Positions 54,416 through 64,000 of a stretch of DNA of 64,000 nucleotides are shown here, piece after piece. The stretch's first letter is position 1; each line of letters begins with the position of its first letter. Source of the stretch: Isoetes taiwanensis. Taxonomy: Eukaryota > Streptophyta > Lycopodiopsida > Isoetales > Isoetaceae. A program made the translations under genes and the position numbers. The DNA is taken from the NCBI GenBank assembly GCA_021234155.1, contig JAJEKV010000147.1, positions 1,117,910 to 1,181,909 of the forward strand. Reading direction: 5' to 3'. The notes beneath the pieces were generated by a model. That model was given only the letters and a program-made list of their open reading frames with translations, was not told where the DNA came from and ran no database searches.

Positions 54416-55738
54416 ATGGCTATGGCTTCCATTTTTCAATCTCTTGCCTCCGTGCATATAGAGCAAAACATTTTAGGACCAATTGCACCTGTGCTTAAAA
54501 TCCTTTCCATGTGCGCAGTCGGATCAATTCTGGCGCATCCGAAAGTCAGAGTAATGAATCACGACGCTTGTAAGATTCTTAGCAAATTAGTGTTTGCCCT
54601 GTTTCTTCCATGCCTTATATTTACAGAGCTTGGAAAATCTGTGACGTTAAAGGAAATGGCGGTATGGTGGTTTGTACCTATAAATGTTCTGCTTAGCAAT
54701 GCAATAGGCTGTTTCTTTGGCTGGATTGTAGCTCTAATATGCAGGCCGCCGCCTCAGTTTTGCAGGCTTACGATTGTATTAACAGGGATAGGAAATACTG
54801 GAAATATTCCTCTGGCTATGGTTGCATCAATCTGCCATGGCTGGAACCCTTTTGGAGATAAATGCAACCAGCGTGGAGTTGCATATATTTCTTTTGGACA
54901 GTGGGTTGCTGTTATTATAGTTTATGTTTTTGTGTATCATATGTTAGAACCCCCAAGAGAATTCTATGAATTGGTATCAGAAGATGGAATTGTAGAAGAA
55001 ACAGAGGAATCTAGTTCATACATGAATTTGCCCCCATTGTTAGAGGCAGAATGGCCTGGGGTAAAAGATGCACAGACAGAGCATACAAAAACTCCCTTTT
55101 TGTATAGAATATTCAGGCAAGGATCATTTATGGATTCTTTTAGATCTGAGCCAGAAAATGAGAAAGTAGGATGTATGGCAGCACCAAGAGTGGCAAGGAA
55201 AATAAGGATAATGGCAGAGAGGACACCTCTGCATCATATATTCCAGCCTCCAACTGTGGCATCTCTGCTAGCAATTATTTTAGGTTCAATATCTGCAACA
55301 AGGGCTATGCTTTTTACAGAGGACGCACCATTTGAATTTGTGATGGACAGTCTGACAATACTTGGAGATGCAATGGTGCCATGCATTATGCTGGTGCTGG
55401 GAGGAATGCTTGCAGGGGGACCAGGTTCTTCAGAGCTTGGGCTGAGAACTACAATTGGAATATGTGTCACAAGATTGGTTATTTTGCCTCTGGTAGGAAT
55501 TGGTGTGGTGGCTGCTGCAGCAAAGCTTGGATTTTTAATTGAAGGTGGTGGTATGTATCGATTTGTTCTATTGCTTCAACACAGCATGCCTAGTTCAATA
55601 TTATGTGGTGCTATGACCAGTTTGCGTGGCTATGGCGAGAAAGAAGCTTCCTCTGTTCTATTCTGGCAACATATTTTTGCTGTTGCAACCGTAGCTGCCT
55701 ATGCCACCATTTATTTTAAGGTAGTTTTTTGGATCTAA
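54416..55738 (+). CDS. PILS: PIN-LIKES (PILS) auxin carrier, intact and intronless (retrogene)
   Basis: Open for 440 codons from MAMASIFQSLAS (54416); an in-frame ATG at 54362 adds 18 residues. PILS/membrane transport protein (PF03547) layout: about five N-terminal helices with AHPKVRVMNHDACKILSKLV, LFLPCLIFTELGKSVT, WWFVPINVLLSNAIGCFFGW, RPPPQF and GIGNTGNIPLAMV; a cytosolic loop (residues ~190-280); then FQPPTVASLLAI, GDAMVPCIMLVLGGMLAGGP, QHSMPSSILCGAMTSLRG and a final helix. PILS proteins gate auxin at the ER. No stop or frameshift occurs, and no intron, although the PILS exon in E1 has splice sites within the same region. A processed retrogene, possibly functional, is the best reading. 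Confidence 0.88.
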   Translation: MAMASIFQSLASVHIEQNILGPIAPVLKILSMCAVGSILAHPKVRVMNHDACKILSKLVFALFLPCLIFTELGKSVTLKEMAVWWFVPINVLLSNAIGCFFGWIVALICRPPPQFCRLTIVLTGIGNTGNIPLAMVASICHGWNPFGDKCNQRGVAYISFGQWVAVIIVYVFVYHMLEPPREFYELVSEDGIVEETEESSSYMNLPPLLEAEWPGVKDAQTEHTKTPFLYRIFRQGSFMDSFRSEPENEKVGCMAAPRVARKIRIMAERTPLHHIFQPPTVASLLAIILGSISATRAMLFTEDAPFEFVMDSLTILGDAMVPCIMLVLGGMLAGGPGSSELGLRTTIGICVTRLVILPLVGIGVVAAAAKLGFLIEGGGMYRFVLLLQHSMPSSILCGAMTSLRGYGEKEASSVLFWQHIFAVATVAAYATIYFKVVFWI

Positions 55739-56215
55739 ATGGGCAGCACCTACAAAACCACCATTATCAAATGTTACTCCTTAAATAGAGAGACAATGCA
55801 GGGCTACGTTGACAATTGGCAAGAAGAAGATTAAAGGCCGTATATTCACTTCATCACACCTGCATAATTAATTATATTAGAAAAAAGTTTGATGCCATAA
55901 AAGGCTGGCCCTCCAATGTTATCTTAGTTCTCTGCTTGTAAAAACTTGTACTATATTTTTAATATCTTTATAACCTGACACGTTATCATAGCAAGAATTG
56001 TTGCAGTAAACAATATGTTCACATGCTATGTTGGAACTTGGAACACTCTTTCTAACTACGAACCCGAGCCCAACATTTGCTGGACTATGAAGGCCTCATT
56101 ATTAGCATTGTTAAAATGTTGTGTTTGCAATTGCTTGAGATTTTTATCCAAAATAGTAGGCTAATTGTGTCAAGTAAGAAGTTCTTTGTAGGTATGGTGC
56201 AGCCCACAGGCTAGG
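55739..56215. other. 3' flank of PILS, nothing else recognised
   Basis: AT-rich sequence with an AATTAATTATATTAG stretch. It has no further gene and no clear poly-A run marking the end of the retrocopy. Confidence 0.4.
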
Positions 56216-56221
56216 GTTTTG

Positions 56222-56345
56222 GTGCTGCTTTAGTCTGCGATATCTCCATCCTCGGGTGTCGGTTTCGTGCAATTCTTGGTGCGTTGCTTCAGTCTACGAT
56301 ATCTCCTTCCTCGGATGTCGGTTTCGTGCGATTCTTAGTGCTTGG
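56222..56345 (+). repeat. ~62-bp tandem duplication
   Basis: TCTGCGATATCTCCATCCTC ... TGTCGGTTTCGTGCAATTCTT and TCTACGATATCTCCTTCCTC ... TGTCGGTTTCGTGCGATTCTT are adjacent copies. A pyrimidine-rich, proline/serine-coding stretch follows to 56705 and is probably not a gene. Confidence 0.8.
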
Positions 56346-56729
56346 GAAGCTTGCGCGGTGAGCTTTCCGAAGGTGTATGGCATCAGAATGTTTTTTTGCT
56401 GCTTCAGTTCCGGAATTGGGATCATCTATTTCGGCCTCCATAGTCACCACCGCCGGTATGCATTTTTGCTCGCAATTTTCTGTCTCTTTGGCCTCTCCAG
56501 TGCTACCTCCTAATTCTCGTCTCAATCCACTTGCATATGCCCCTGTCTCTATGGATTTGCAATTCCCTCCTCTCTCTATGGCATGTACTTCTTCTGCTTC
56601 TGCCTCTCTACCTCCTCCCTCTGCCCCTGCCCCAACTCCTTCATCTCTTGCTCCCCCATCCTCTTCAGGCCTCTTACTGTCTCCTACTCTTCCCTCTGCT
56701 CCCTAGTCGGCTCCTAACACTGTTGCTCA

Positions 56730-57833
56730 AGTCTCACAAACGTGCTTCAGTGATTAGATTAAGCGAGACATGACATCTGGTGTGCGTTCTACTCGTGTTG
56801 CTGCGATGTCCCTTATAATGGAAAATAACAAAAGATGGGTGTCTGAATATATGAAAGAGAACCGACGTTTATGAATATTCTTGATCCTATGTATGAACCC
56901 TTGCAATATCCATTATTTTTGCCACATAGTACTCTGGGATGGGGTCCCAACAATGAACATGGCATTATGCATTTACAATGGTATAAAACTCGTCTGTTAC
57001 ATGAGAATAGGTTCTTACAGCTAGGTCGTTTATGCAGAGAGTATTTAGTTGATATGGATTCAAGGATTGACAGACGTGCGATTAAATTATTTCAAAACGA
57101 CTATGTTTCGAAACAGAAGAATTCAATATGATGAAGATTACTCGGAATGCGAAAATAATGATTAGAACGTTGTTATATTGCCTGCATCATTTTTGGATTG
57201 CCAGAGGTGGTGTTTTGTACAAGTTGTTGATGCCTTGTCACTTTCTAGATCAAAGGGTCGTCCTACTTTATTTATCACCATAACGGCAAATACAGATTGG
57301 CCAGAAATAAGGGATGCCCTTAAACCAGGGCAAAAATGCCTCTAATATACCTATGGCTGTTTTTCGTTGCTTCCATGGAAAGTTACAACGATTGAAGGAG
57401 TTATTATATGTATCATATATGATAACAGTTGTGGAGTTCTAAAAACGAGGCCTACCCCACTCGCATTGATGAAATAATATCTGCTGAGCCATCGAGCGAT
57501 CCGATTATTTGGGGTTTAGTCCAAAAATTCATGATACATAGACATTCTGGTAGATGCTCTTCACGTAATTCTCCTTGCTGCTACAACTATCCAAAATCGA
57601 TCAATTCAATGACACACCTTGACTCAAAGGGATACGTGCAATATAGAAGGTGGAGTGTGGATGACATGTGGATTGTTCCATATAATGCATTCTTACTCCA
57701 GGAACTCGATTGCCATTCTATGGTTGATATTGCATATAATGTACATGTTGTTTCTTACCTATATGGCTATATATACAAGGGTTTTGATACTGCAAATTTT
57801 AAAATAACCCAAGAGAGACATACAGCTGGGTAA
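56730..57833 (+). pseudogene. Helitron Rep (helicase-like N-terminal) relic
   Basis: Rolling-circle transposase debris. 56871-57131 has MYEPLQYPLFLPHSTLGWG and the tail LGRLCREYLVDMDSRIDRR, typical of the Helitron-like N domain. 57200-57420 is shifted but shows SKGRPTLFITITANTDWPEI and KPGQKC. At about 57448-57466 KRGLPHSH gives the HUH motif, followed at once by a stop; another frame continues RIDEIISAEPSSDPIIWG, GYVQYRRWSVDDMWIVPYNAFLL and YLYGYIYKGFDT to 57833. The helicase half is absent. It shows that autonomous Helitrons existed here, relevant to E1 and E2. Confidence 0.85.
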
Positions 57834-58101
57834 AAGAAAGCTAGGGTGTCTTACATTTGGCCAAATGTAGAGTAAGAGATGTATCACATTTCAAATACAT
57901 AACTGTTTTTTCAATATGTACATAATAGCTATATTAAGGAATCTTTTTTTTTTCGGAATTACTTGCCACGTCGATTAAAACGCAATCATGAAGCAGATTT
58001 CAATTCCCGCCACTCTAACCACTCCAAGAAACGCCTGAACGTTAGGAGAATTTCCCACTTTCTGGCTAAAACTTCGCCCAGCTCCAGGATTTCTCTCCTT
58101 C

Positions 58102-58752
58102 TTGCCAGAATTCCTCCAGCTAACCCTAAACTACGCAAGAACCATGATGAACAACGAAGGAACAGAAATGGCGCAAGAAGATTGCAATGTCGGGAATGTG
58201 ACAAAGAAAATGAAGCGTAAGATTGATGAAATTTGTAAATTTATATATGATCAGGTTCAAGATTTACGTCCTGTGCAAAGGAGAGCTTTAGCAGTGAAAA
58301 TTGTTCGGGATGAAAGGCTGCACTTCTTTTTTGAACCTGCCATTGGAAATCCAGCGCAAGCAATTGTGAAGGATACTATGCTACAAAATATCCGTGAAGG
58401 TCTGCAGGAAGTGAAACAAGCAAATAGCAATGATAAATTAGCAGCTAAGCATTCCCTGTTATCAATGATTGTTGGTGAGAATGGAAAACTCAAGCAAAAA
58501 GGAGTAGCCTCCAGAATTCTTCAAGTGCAAGCAAGAAACCTCACAAAAGCTGCAATTAGAAGAAAGCGGATGTCATTATCAGGTGCTAATATGTGGGCAC
58601 TGGCAGGAAGGCAACCCAGGGCAGACATGCTTCCGGAATCAATCAAACAGTTGGTAAATGAGTTTTGGTTAACCCACACAAAAACTTCTCCAAAGTACAG
58701 GGATGTCAGGAAGAAAAGGACACTTCCAATCCAGTTCTTGGACATGCCCTAG
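58102..58752 (+). CDS. Unknown protein, possibly transposon-derived (216 aa)
   Basis: Open from ATG 58102; the more likely start is MMNNEGTEMAQED at 58141. Basic and helical, with KKMKRKIDEICKFIYDQVQDL and NEFWLTHTKTSPKYRDVRKKR near the end. The latter resembles a phrase, fW...T..SP..rDV, that I associate with transposon-encoded proteins next to Ulp1 genes, but I cannot name the family. It ends with TAG at 58750. The opposite strand downstream carries FCP1-like and Ulp1-like genes, so the three could be parts of one large DNA transposon. Confidence 0.45.
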   Translation: MPEFLQLTLNYARTMMNNEGTEMAQEDCNVGNVTKKMKRKIDEICKFIYDQVQDLRPVQRRALAVKIVRDERLHFFFEPAIGNPAQAIVKDTMLQNIREGLQEVKQANSNDKLAAKHSLLSMIVGENGKLKQKGVASRILQVQARNLTKAAIRRKRMSLSGANMWALAGRQPRADMLPESIKQLVNEFWLTHTKTSPKYRDVRKKRTLPIQFLDMP

Positions 58753-59174
58753 GTCAGTTTTAAGTCTTTTAATCCTCTTTTTTGCAAGCTTAGCATAAGG
58801 CAGAAAATGTGTTATAAGTCAGGCTGTGTTTTTATAGTCTTGATTTTTGTAGTTCCAAGCACAATGTATATCAGAAAGTACAAAATGTTCATCAATTGTT
58901 GCATGAAGAAGTTAAACTAGTCTGTGAACTTGTTCTGTTATAAAGGATATCAATAGCTTTTCTTTTGATTCATGAAACAAAGCAGAAAGTGGAACATGTA
59001 TGGAGACAAAAACTCTTGTATTACATATCACAAGATATACAACCTGGTCATATCAGATATGATGCCAATATATACAAGTCTGTTGTTCATGTTTTATATT
59101 AACATTAAATTACATTCAAAATCTGGTCACAGCCGATGTGAAGCCAGTACATACTATTCTGCTATTTCAATATG

Positions 59175-59858
59175 TTACTTTCTTGCAGCTTGTCCATAGC
59201 CTGGACATGCCATCTCTGTCCTTGTAGCCCTCTGAAAGCATTTGCCTCGAGGCAAATTTGTTGTTAGTACATCGGTTGGATTGCGTAAAGGATTCTGCTT
59301 CACATACTGTTGCAGGTCTGGTGCTATCAACAAACCCTCTAGCCATGGTTTCAGAAGTGTCAAGAGACCTGTGTCTTCAACATCACTTTCCTGCCATGAA
59401 GGTAAGCATATGCAATTTTCGTTGGGATTGAAGAGCATCTTGTACTCGGAGTCGTCTACTATTAGTGTGTTGCTGTCATTCCTGCGGATACTTCTCGTAT
59501 ATAAACTCAATTGGCCTCGGATACAAAGGTTTGTCTTCTAAGTCGCAATCCCGAAAGGCGACTCCAAAGCGGTGGCTTCCATCAAAGGTGAACCTTAAGT
59601 CCCTTATCAAGGCGTCATTGTGAAGATTTTATCCACTACTCTTGATAGGTTCCATGGAGCTATTGATGACCATATTCCTACTTCAAAGTGTTCAAATACA
59701 AATTCCAGGAATTGGTCTAGGTGGGGCCTTAAAAACAACACTTTCTTGCCTATTATGTCATAATTTCCAACTAGCTGATCATCTGATACCAAAGTCCTAT
59801 GTATTTGTTTTGCCAAAACATTATTGATATCAAACACTATCAACCTTTTTTCAGACAC
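59175..59858 (-). pseudogene. FCP1/NIF-like phosphatase (HAD fold) relic
   Basis: The N-terminal piece (59858-59610) reads KRLIVFDINNVLAKQ, LFLRPHLDQFLEFVFEHF and VGIWSSIAPWNLSRVVDKIF. The FCP1-type DxD motif is DIN, so the second aspartate is missing. The middle (59600-59520) is in another frame: FGVAFRDCDLEDKPLYPRPI. The C-terminal piece (59510-59175) has NTLIVDDSEYKMLFNP, LLTLLKPWLEGLL and LQQYVKQNPLRNP, the usual end of this domain. Frame changes and the lost catalytic residue suggest a pseudophosphatase or dead gene. Same strand as the Ulp1 gene and 167 bp downstream of it. Confidence 0.7.
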
Positions 59859-60024
59859 CGATATGAAAGAACATGCAATTTATCAATAAAGTATGGTGGA
59901 GTTGAATAAAAAGAGATTTTATTCATTAAAATTCAATGGAAAAATGTGTATTTTATAATCAAATAGTGTTTAGCATTGACAATAATAGGCTATTTCTCAG
60001 CCATATTTATTAGTACCAGGTGGT

Positions 60025-61926
60025 CTAATGGTTTCGGGTGCGATGTGAATGAAGTAGTGCTCGGATGAGAACATCACGACGATCCTCCGCATACTTTGGC
60101 AAGAACCAGTTTTCGGGTAATCTGCAAATGTGACAACAATACTTACATAATAAGTATTAAAAACCATTTGTTTGCAAGACAAAAGACATGAGACACTCAC
60201 ATTGGTAGTTTTACCACACACGATTGTGTCTACAAACTTCTGCATATAAGCTGCAACATAGAGGCCACATGAATCCCCATCTTTCTGTTGTGGACACTTA
60301 TGAATCTTCACAACTGGTGAAGGATTTTGTCCATGCTTCAAAAAAGTGGGACACTCGACACAACCGCGTGCCATAGTGAGGATGTGGAGCCTGCAAAAGA
60401 CCAGATCTATTTTGTAGCAAATGAATGAAAGAAGCTGCTAACATGGTATCCAATCTACTCAATATTAATAAAAGGAGATGTGAAATACAAAATACCTCTT
60501 AAGTGCAAGCATGTCAACGTCAATGTCCTCGGCAGAATTGAAGATCTGAATGTTGATGGTGTTCTTACTCTTAGTAAGTGCCATGTTGAAGATGGCCAAA
60601 GTGTGATGTTCAGTAACTCTACATAGCATTGGAATCATGATCCATCTGCACTTCAGCCAATTTATCCCTGTAAGAGCTACCTTTACAATATCTCTTCCAC
60701 GCTCGGAGGCTGCCATAGATTTATCTTTTTCGCTTGCCTTGCAGTATGCCACAAATTCCATGAAGCTGTCCGGTGGGAAGAACCAGACGTCTGCCTTCTT
60801 ATCATCTGGAGCACAGAGCTGCAGGTACCTATAACAAGTTGAAAAGAATAAAATTACTAACTTGACTTACACATACAAATGAATAAGTTCAAAGTCCAGT
60901 ACCTGGCATACATATCCACATGCCGGTTGGAAAATTTTCCCACATCCATGTCCAGCACATCTTGTTCAAATAAATAACACTCCACTTCAGGCAAAGATCC
61001 TGGAAAAATCCTTGCCTTCTTGAGCTTCATCATTCGGTTGAGCAAGGCATCATATGGCCTATATTCAGAACTGCAGTCTGGGTTCAATGACCAATACATT
61101 TACACAAATCATCTACATTCGTCTACTACTATCCATATTACTTTAAAGTTTTTAACATGGATACTAGATGTAAAAAAAAATGTAAGATATGTAGATCAAG
61201 TTACCTGTAGAGATCATTCTTATACTCTGCTGATACTGTTTTCTCGGAGTCAGTATCCATTTCATTCCCTTCTTTTTTGGTTTCCTCACTCAGATTCTTA
61301 TTAGGTCCAGAATCCTCGTCTTCAACCTCTCCTGATTTCTCATTGTCATGAAATTCAGCCTCCTTTACTATGTCAGAAGCAAGATTTGACAAAAACTTAA
61401 GAGTATCCTGCTCTACATCTTGACGCTCGGAAGATTCCTCTTCATTAGGACCTGTAAACATAGGATGTCATGGACTTCTCAGCTGTTGTACAATGAAATA
61501 AAATGCTTTCTTACCTGTTTCTACTGCTTTAATTGTCTTCTTCTGTGGCTTTTTAGGCGTGGACTTCTTCTTTGGAGTCACATTTTCTGCTGCTGCCTTT
61601 ACTTTTGAAGATGTGGCCTTAGCCTGCTCCCTCAATCTCTCGAGTTCCTCGTCATAATCTGGAATGTCACCATGCAGACCTGAAGTGCCAGCCTCCTCAA
61701 CCTGTATCACCGCAGGAATAGTGATTTTGCTTTTTCCTTCAATCACTGCTTTCTTTCCCTCGGCTACATCTTGCACCTCAATTTTCTTTGGAACCTCCAA
61801 AACTGTGAAAACCGAACCAAGAATAAGAAATTGCTTCCTCTGACACAATGCAAAACAATTTGAAAACAAGCGCACCTGATCTGTGGTGTAATTTCTGCTC
61901 AGTTGTTTTTTTGGCACTTTGAAGCT
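60025..61926 (-). CDS. Ulp1-type SUMO protease-like gene (C48), multi-exon, 5' end missing
   Basis: Exons with GT-AG borders that join in frame: 61926-61876, 61802-61515, 61451-61205, 61070-60903, 60828-60496, 60390-~60220 and 60121-60025. The N-terminal part is acidic and Lys-rich (KKKSTPKKPQKKTIK). The protease domain has WFFPPDSFMEFVAYC, WLKCRWIMIPMLCRVTEHHTLAIFN (catalytic His), IQIFNSAEDID where Asp of the triad is Asn, and KDGDSCGLYVAAYMQKFV (catalytic Cys). It ends LPENWFLPKYAEDRRDVL. Two donors are possible for exon 6 (60220 or 60201); the first keeps the conserved end. Such Ulp1 genes are often cargo of Mutator-, KDZ- or EnSpm-like transposons. Upstream exons were not found. Confidence 0.75.
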
Positions 61927-61989
61927 CTGAAAATAAATCACATAACAGTCAGATATCAGTCTCAAACTAATCAGTCTCTAACTATTCTG

Positions 61990-62430
61990 TTGAACAATAG
62001 CAGTACATATTACTAGAACTGATCTACATTGAAGTACTTTGAGTACATACACATATAAACAACTATTTATCTAGATGGAATGTACATGTAATGTACATGA
62101 ATGTGCTCCAATGTATGCACATGTACACATCAGACATTACATAAAATACCTCTAAATGTTCTGCCACAAAACTCAGTACACAACTCCTAATTTTATGTAT
62201 TTAAGTTCTACATCTAGGACCCTACACTGTGAATGTACAACATGTATGTAAGAAACACATATATGTATGACATGCAAGCCATGGAACTATAAGTATAAAA
62301 TAACCAGTACACTCCTACATGCTGTAGCAAAACCTTAAGTGCAGCAATCTACATGTAAATGGATTCTACATGTAAATGGATTCTACATTGCAGTAATCCT
62401 GGGTGCAAATCATGAAATACTGCTTACCTC
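61990..62430. other. Non-coding spacer with ACATGTA repeats
   Basis: Rich in TGTACATG-like words. ACATGTAAATGGATTCT is tandemly repeated at 62348-62386. No gene seen. Confidence 0.5.
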
Positions 62431-64000
62431 CAGTGTACACACCCAGGTATCGCTCAGCCAGAAGAATCCCTAGGGGAACTTTTTGGTGAAGAGATTAAAT
62501 CTCTAGAGCGTGTAAAAATGCCGGATTTCTATGGCAAGGATGTAACACCTGAGCAGGCTATGCGGTGGTTCAATCAAATTAAGCTGTATTTTGCAGCTAC
62601 GAAGAAAGGTGAAAATGCCCGACTAATGTATGCCACCCTAAAGTTAAAGAGACCGGCAGCGCTGCATGGTGGGACATTCACACCGAGAATGGTCAGAAGC
62701 TGTGTACTTGGAGGGAATTTTGTCATTTATTCCGACAGGAGTATGCACCTCATTATGACCGGCGACATGCGCTCATACAGCTGAAGGAGCTCACTCAGAC
62801 AGGATCTCTGTGGGATTATGTGACGGAGCTGACGGCACTCTTTTCACGATTACCCGAGATTACTGCAGGGATGCGCGTGGATCATTTTATAAATGGTCTA
62901 CGGGATGCTAGCATTCGCACGCATTTGCTGCAGGCTGAACCTGCTGACTTTGAGTTAGCTGTTGAGATGGCCAGAAAACTGGTGGATAGGGAAGAATCCA
63001 AGAAGGCTCAGAACTTTGCTAATTGGAAGGCAAAGAGGGCCGGGGGAAAATCCCAGGGATCTGCTCCCTCTAAGAAGCAGAAGAATGATTCTAAGGATAA
63101 GGCCACCGGGGGCAAGGCCAAGGAAGGTGACGCCAAAACGGATAAGCCTAAGGGGTGTTATCGTTGTGGGGTGGTCGACACTTTGCCCGAGAATGTACAA
63201 AGCCTCGCAAGAAAGTTTTGGCCAGCACTGCAAAGGTAAATGATAAGCCGGAGGTAAAGGCATTATCAGTTATCGCTCAAGAAGAGATGGTAAGCCCTAC
63301 TCCACGCTCTTATGCGGTTGTTTTGGTTGATTCTGGAAGCACTCATAACTTTATTTCTGCATATCTAGCACATGATCTAGGGCTGGAAGTGAACGAGGTG
63401 GCTCCATACGTGATCGAGTCTGAGGCCGGGCCACAAACTCAGTGTCACAATGAGCAAGCACGGGGTGTTTATTTGGAGTTGTTGGACAAAGAACCCCGGG
63501 TTGTAACATCTATGTCCATAGATCTAGACATCGCTCAGTTAAAGCGATATGATGTCATTCTAGGCATGAAATGATTAAAGCAAGTTGAGCCACAGATTCT
63601 TTGGCCAACACACACCTTAGTTTTCAATTTACCGTCAAATGGAGTAGTTAGGGTTCAAGGTTTACCACATGTAGAGCCTAGTAAGCTCATGTCAGCCGCT
63701 CAGGATAAAAAACATTTTCAAAGTTAATACAAATGTTTTTTCTTTGATGTACTTGAGAAAAGATGATTTGCTTATCAAATCGTGTAACTCGTTGATGGTT
63801 AACACCGGAGTAAACTCTGAGGTAGACCAAAGACTAAAAGATCTTTTGCATACCTTCAAGGATGTTTTTCCGGAAGAGTTACCTGAGGGACCACCACCCT
63901 CGCGGGGTGTCGAGCACGAAATTGAGCTTGAACCCGGGATCAAGCCCATGGCACGTGCTCCCTACCGATTAAGTCCTCTAAAACTTGAAGAGGTTAAAAA
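62431..64000 (+). mobile_element. Ty3/Gypsy retrotransposon, gag to start of RT (leaves window)
   Basis: Gag is readable from about 62431 (HPGIAQPEESLGELFG, MPDFYGKDVTPEQAMRWFNQ), then with frame changes WWDIHTENGQKLCTWREF, SLWDYVTELTALFSRLPEI and DREESKKAQNFANWKAKRAG. The zinc knuckle CYRCG...RHFARECTK is split by a frameshift near 63170. A retropepsin-like protease has VLVDSGSTHNFISAYLAHDL. RT starts DVFPEELPEGPPPSRGVEHE and APYRLSPLKLEEVKK at the window edge. A TGA at 63572 replaces the Trp usual in GMxWL. No 5' LTR is visible, so the left end is truncated or disrupted. Confidence 0.88.
62820..63574 (+). pseudogene. Gypsy gag-protease reading frames (frameshifted)
   Basis: Gag capsid frame 62820-63239 (TELTALFSRLPEITAGMRVD onward, with a Lys-rich linker) overlaps the zinc-knuckle/protease frame 63155-63574. 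The latter has the aspartic protease motif DSGSTHNF and ends at TGA where the family has Trp (GMK-stop-LK). The overlap at 63155-63239 marks a +1 or -1 lesion inside the zinc knuckle, between CYRCG and GRHFAREC. Confidence 0.8.

Noticed and set aside
56377-56706. 109-codon Pro/Ser-rich frame before the Helitron relic
   Set aside because: Low-complexity CT-rich DNA without a recognised domain. Likely non-coding.

Overview
This looks like a nuclear window from a land plant with a large, repeat-filled genome, most likely a fern or another early-diverging vascular plant. The gene families are plant ones (PIN-LIKES, SYP1 syntaxin, DET2, HAK/KUP, PPR). Genes carry GT-AG introns. Most of the DNA is LINEs, LTR elements, Harbinger and Helitron debris with simple-sequence (TTCTA)n tails. 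The fern assignment is an inference; no sequence search was possible.

Layout. 1-3.0 kb: 3' end of a LINE (family A) and a 3' stub of a second LINE (family B). 3.0-5.6 kb: non-coding, with local tandem repeats. 5.64-10.50 kb: element E1, a 4.86-kb insertion holding a retrocopied SYP1 syntaxin, a HAK/KUP fragment, a PILS exon with splice sites and a decayed PPR gene. 12.5-13.8 kb: direct repeats. 13.9-16.6 kb: a decayed family B LINE. 16.66-28.05 kb: an LTR retrotransposon (target duplication AATAT) split by a complete 8-kb L1-type LINE with its own 14-bp target duplication. 28.2-30.3 kb: a second family A LINE on the minus strand. 31.7-34.05 kb: L1-type LINE relic and PIF/Harbinger transposase. 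34.1-35.3 kb: tandem tRNA-like SINE units. 36.0-39.06 kb: the one clearly intact intron-bearing host gene, a plastid-type phosphoglycerate-mutase-like protein in seven exons. 39.9-49.7 kb: a 700-bp repeat pair with F-F-R-R palindromic ends, a LINE piece, a Copia relic and element E2 (4.91 kb, with a retrocopied DET2). 51.7-52.5 kb: foldback hairpins. 53.5-55.7 kb: an unidentified ORF and an intact, intronless PILS retrogene. 56.2-62 kb: Helitron Rep relic, an unknown ORF, an FCP1-like phosphatase relic and a multi-exon Ulp1-type protease gene. 62.4-64 kb: start of a Ty3/Gypsy element that runs off the window.

Two observations stand out. (1) E1 and E2 share a 140-bp 5' leader (6 substitutions and 2 single-base indels) and a similar 3' end with a subterminal hairpin. 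Both sit in T-runs with no obvious target duplication, have nearly equal lengths, and carry different host genes just behind the same leader. This looks like a Helitron/Helentron-like family that captures genes. (2) A 45-nt hairpin core occurs four times. Two copies lie in the 3' region of the two family A LINEs. The outer arms differ between copies yet remain self-complementary, and the tetraloop is UUCG in three copies and GAAA in the fourth, which suggests selection on RNA structure.
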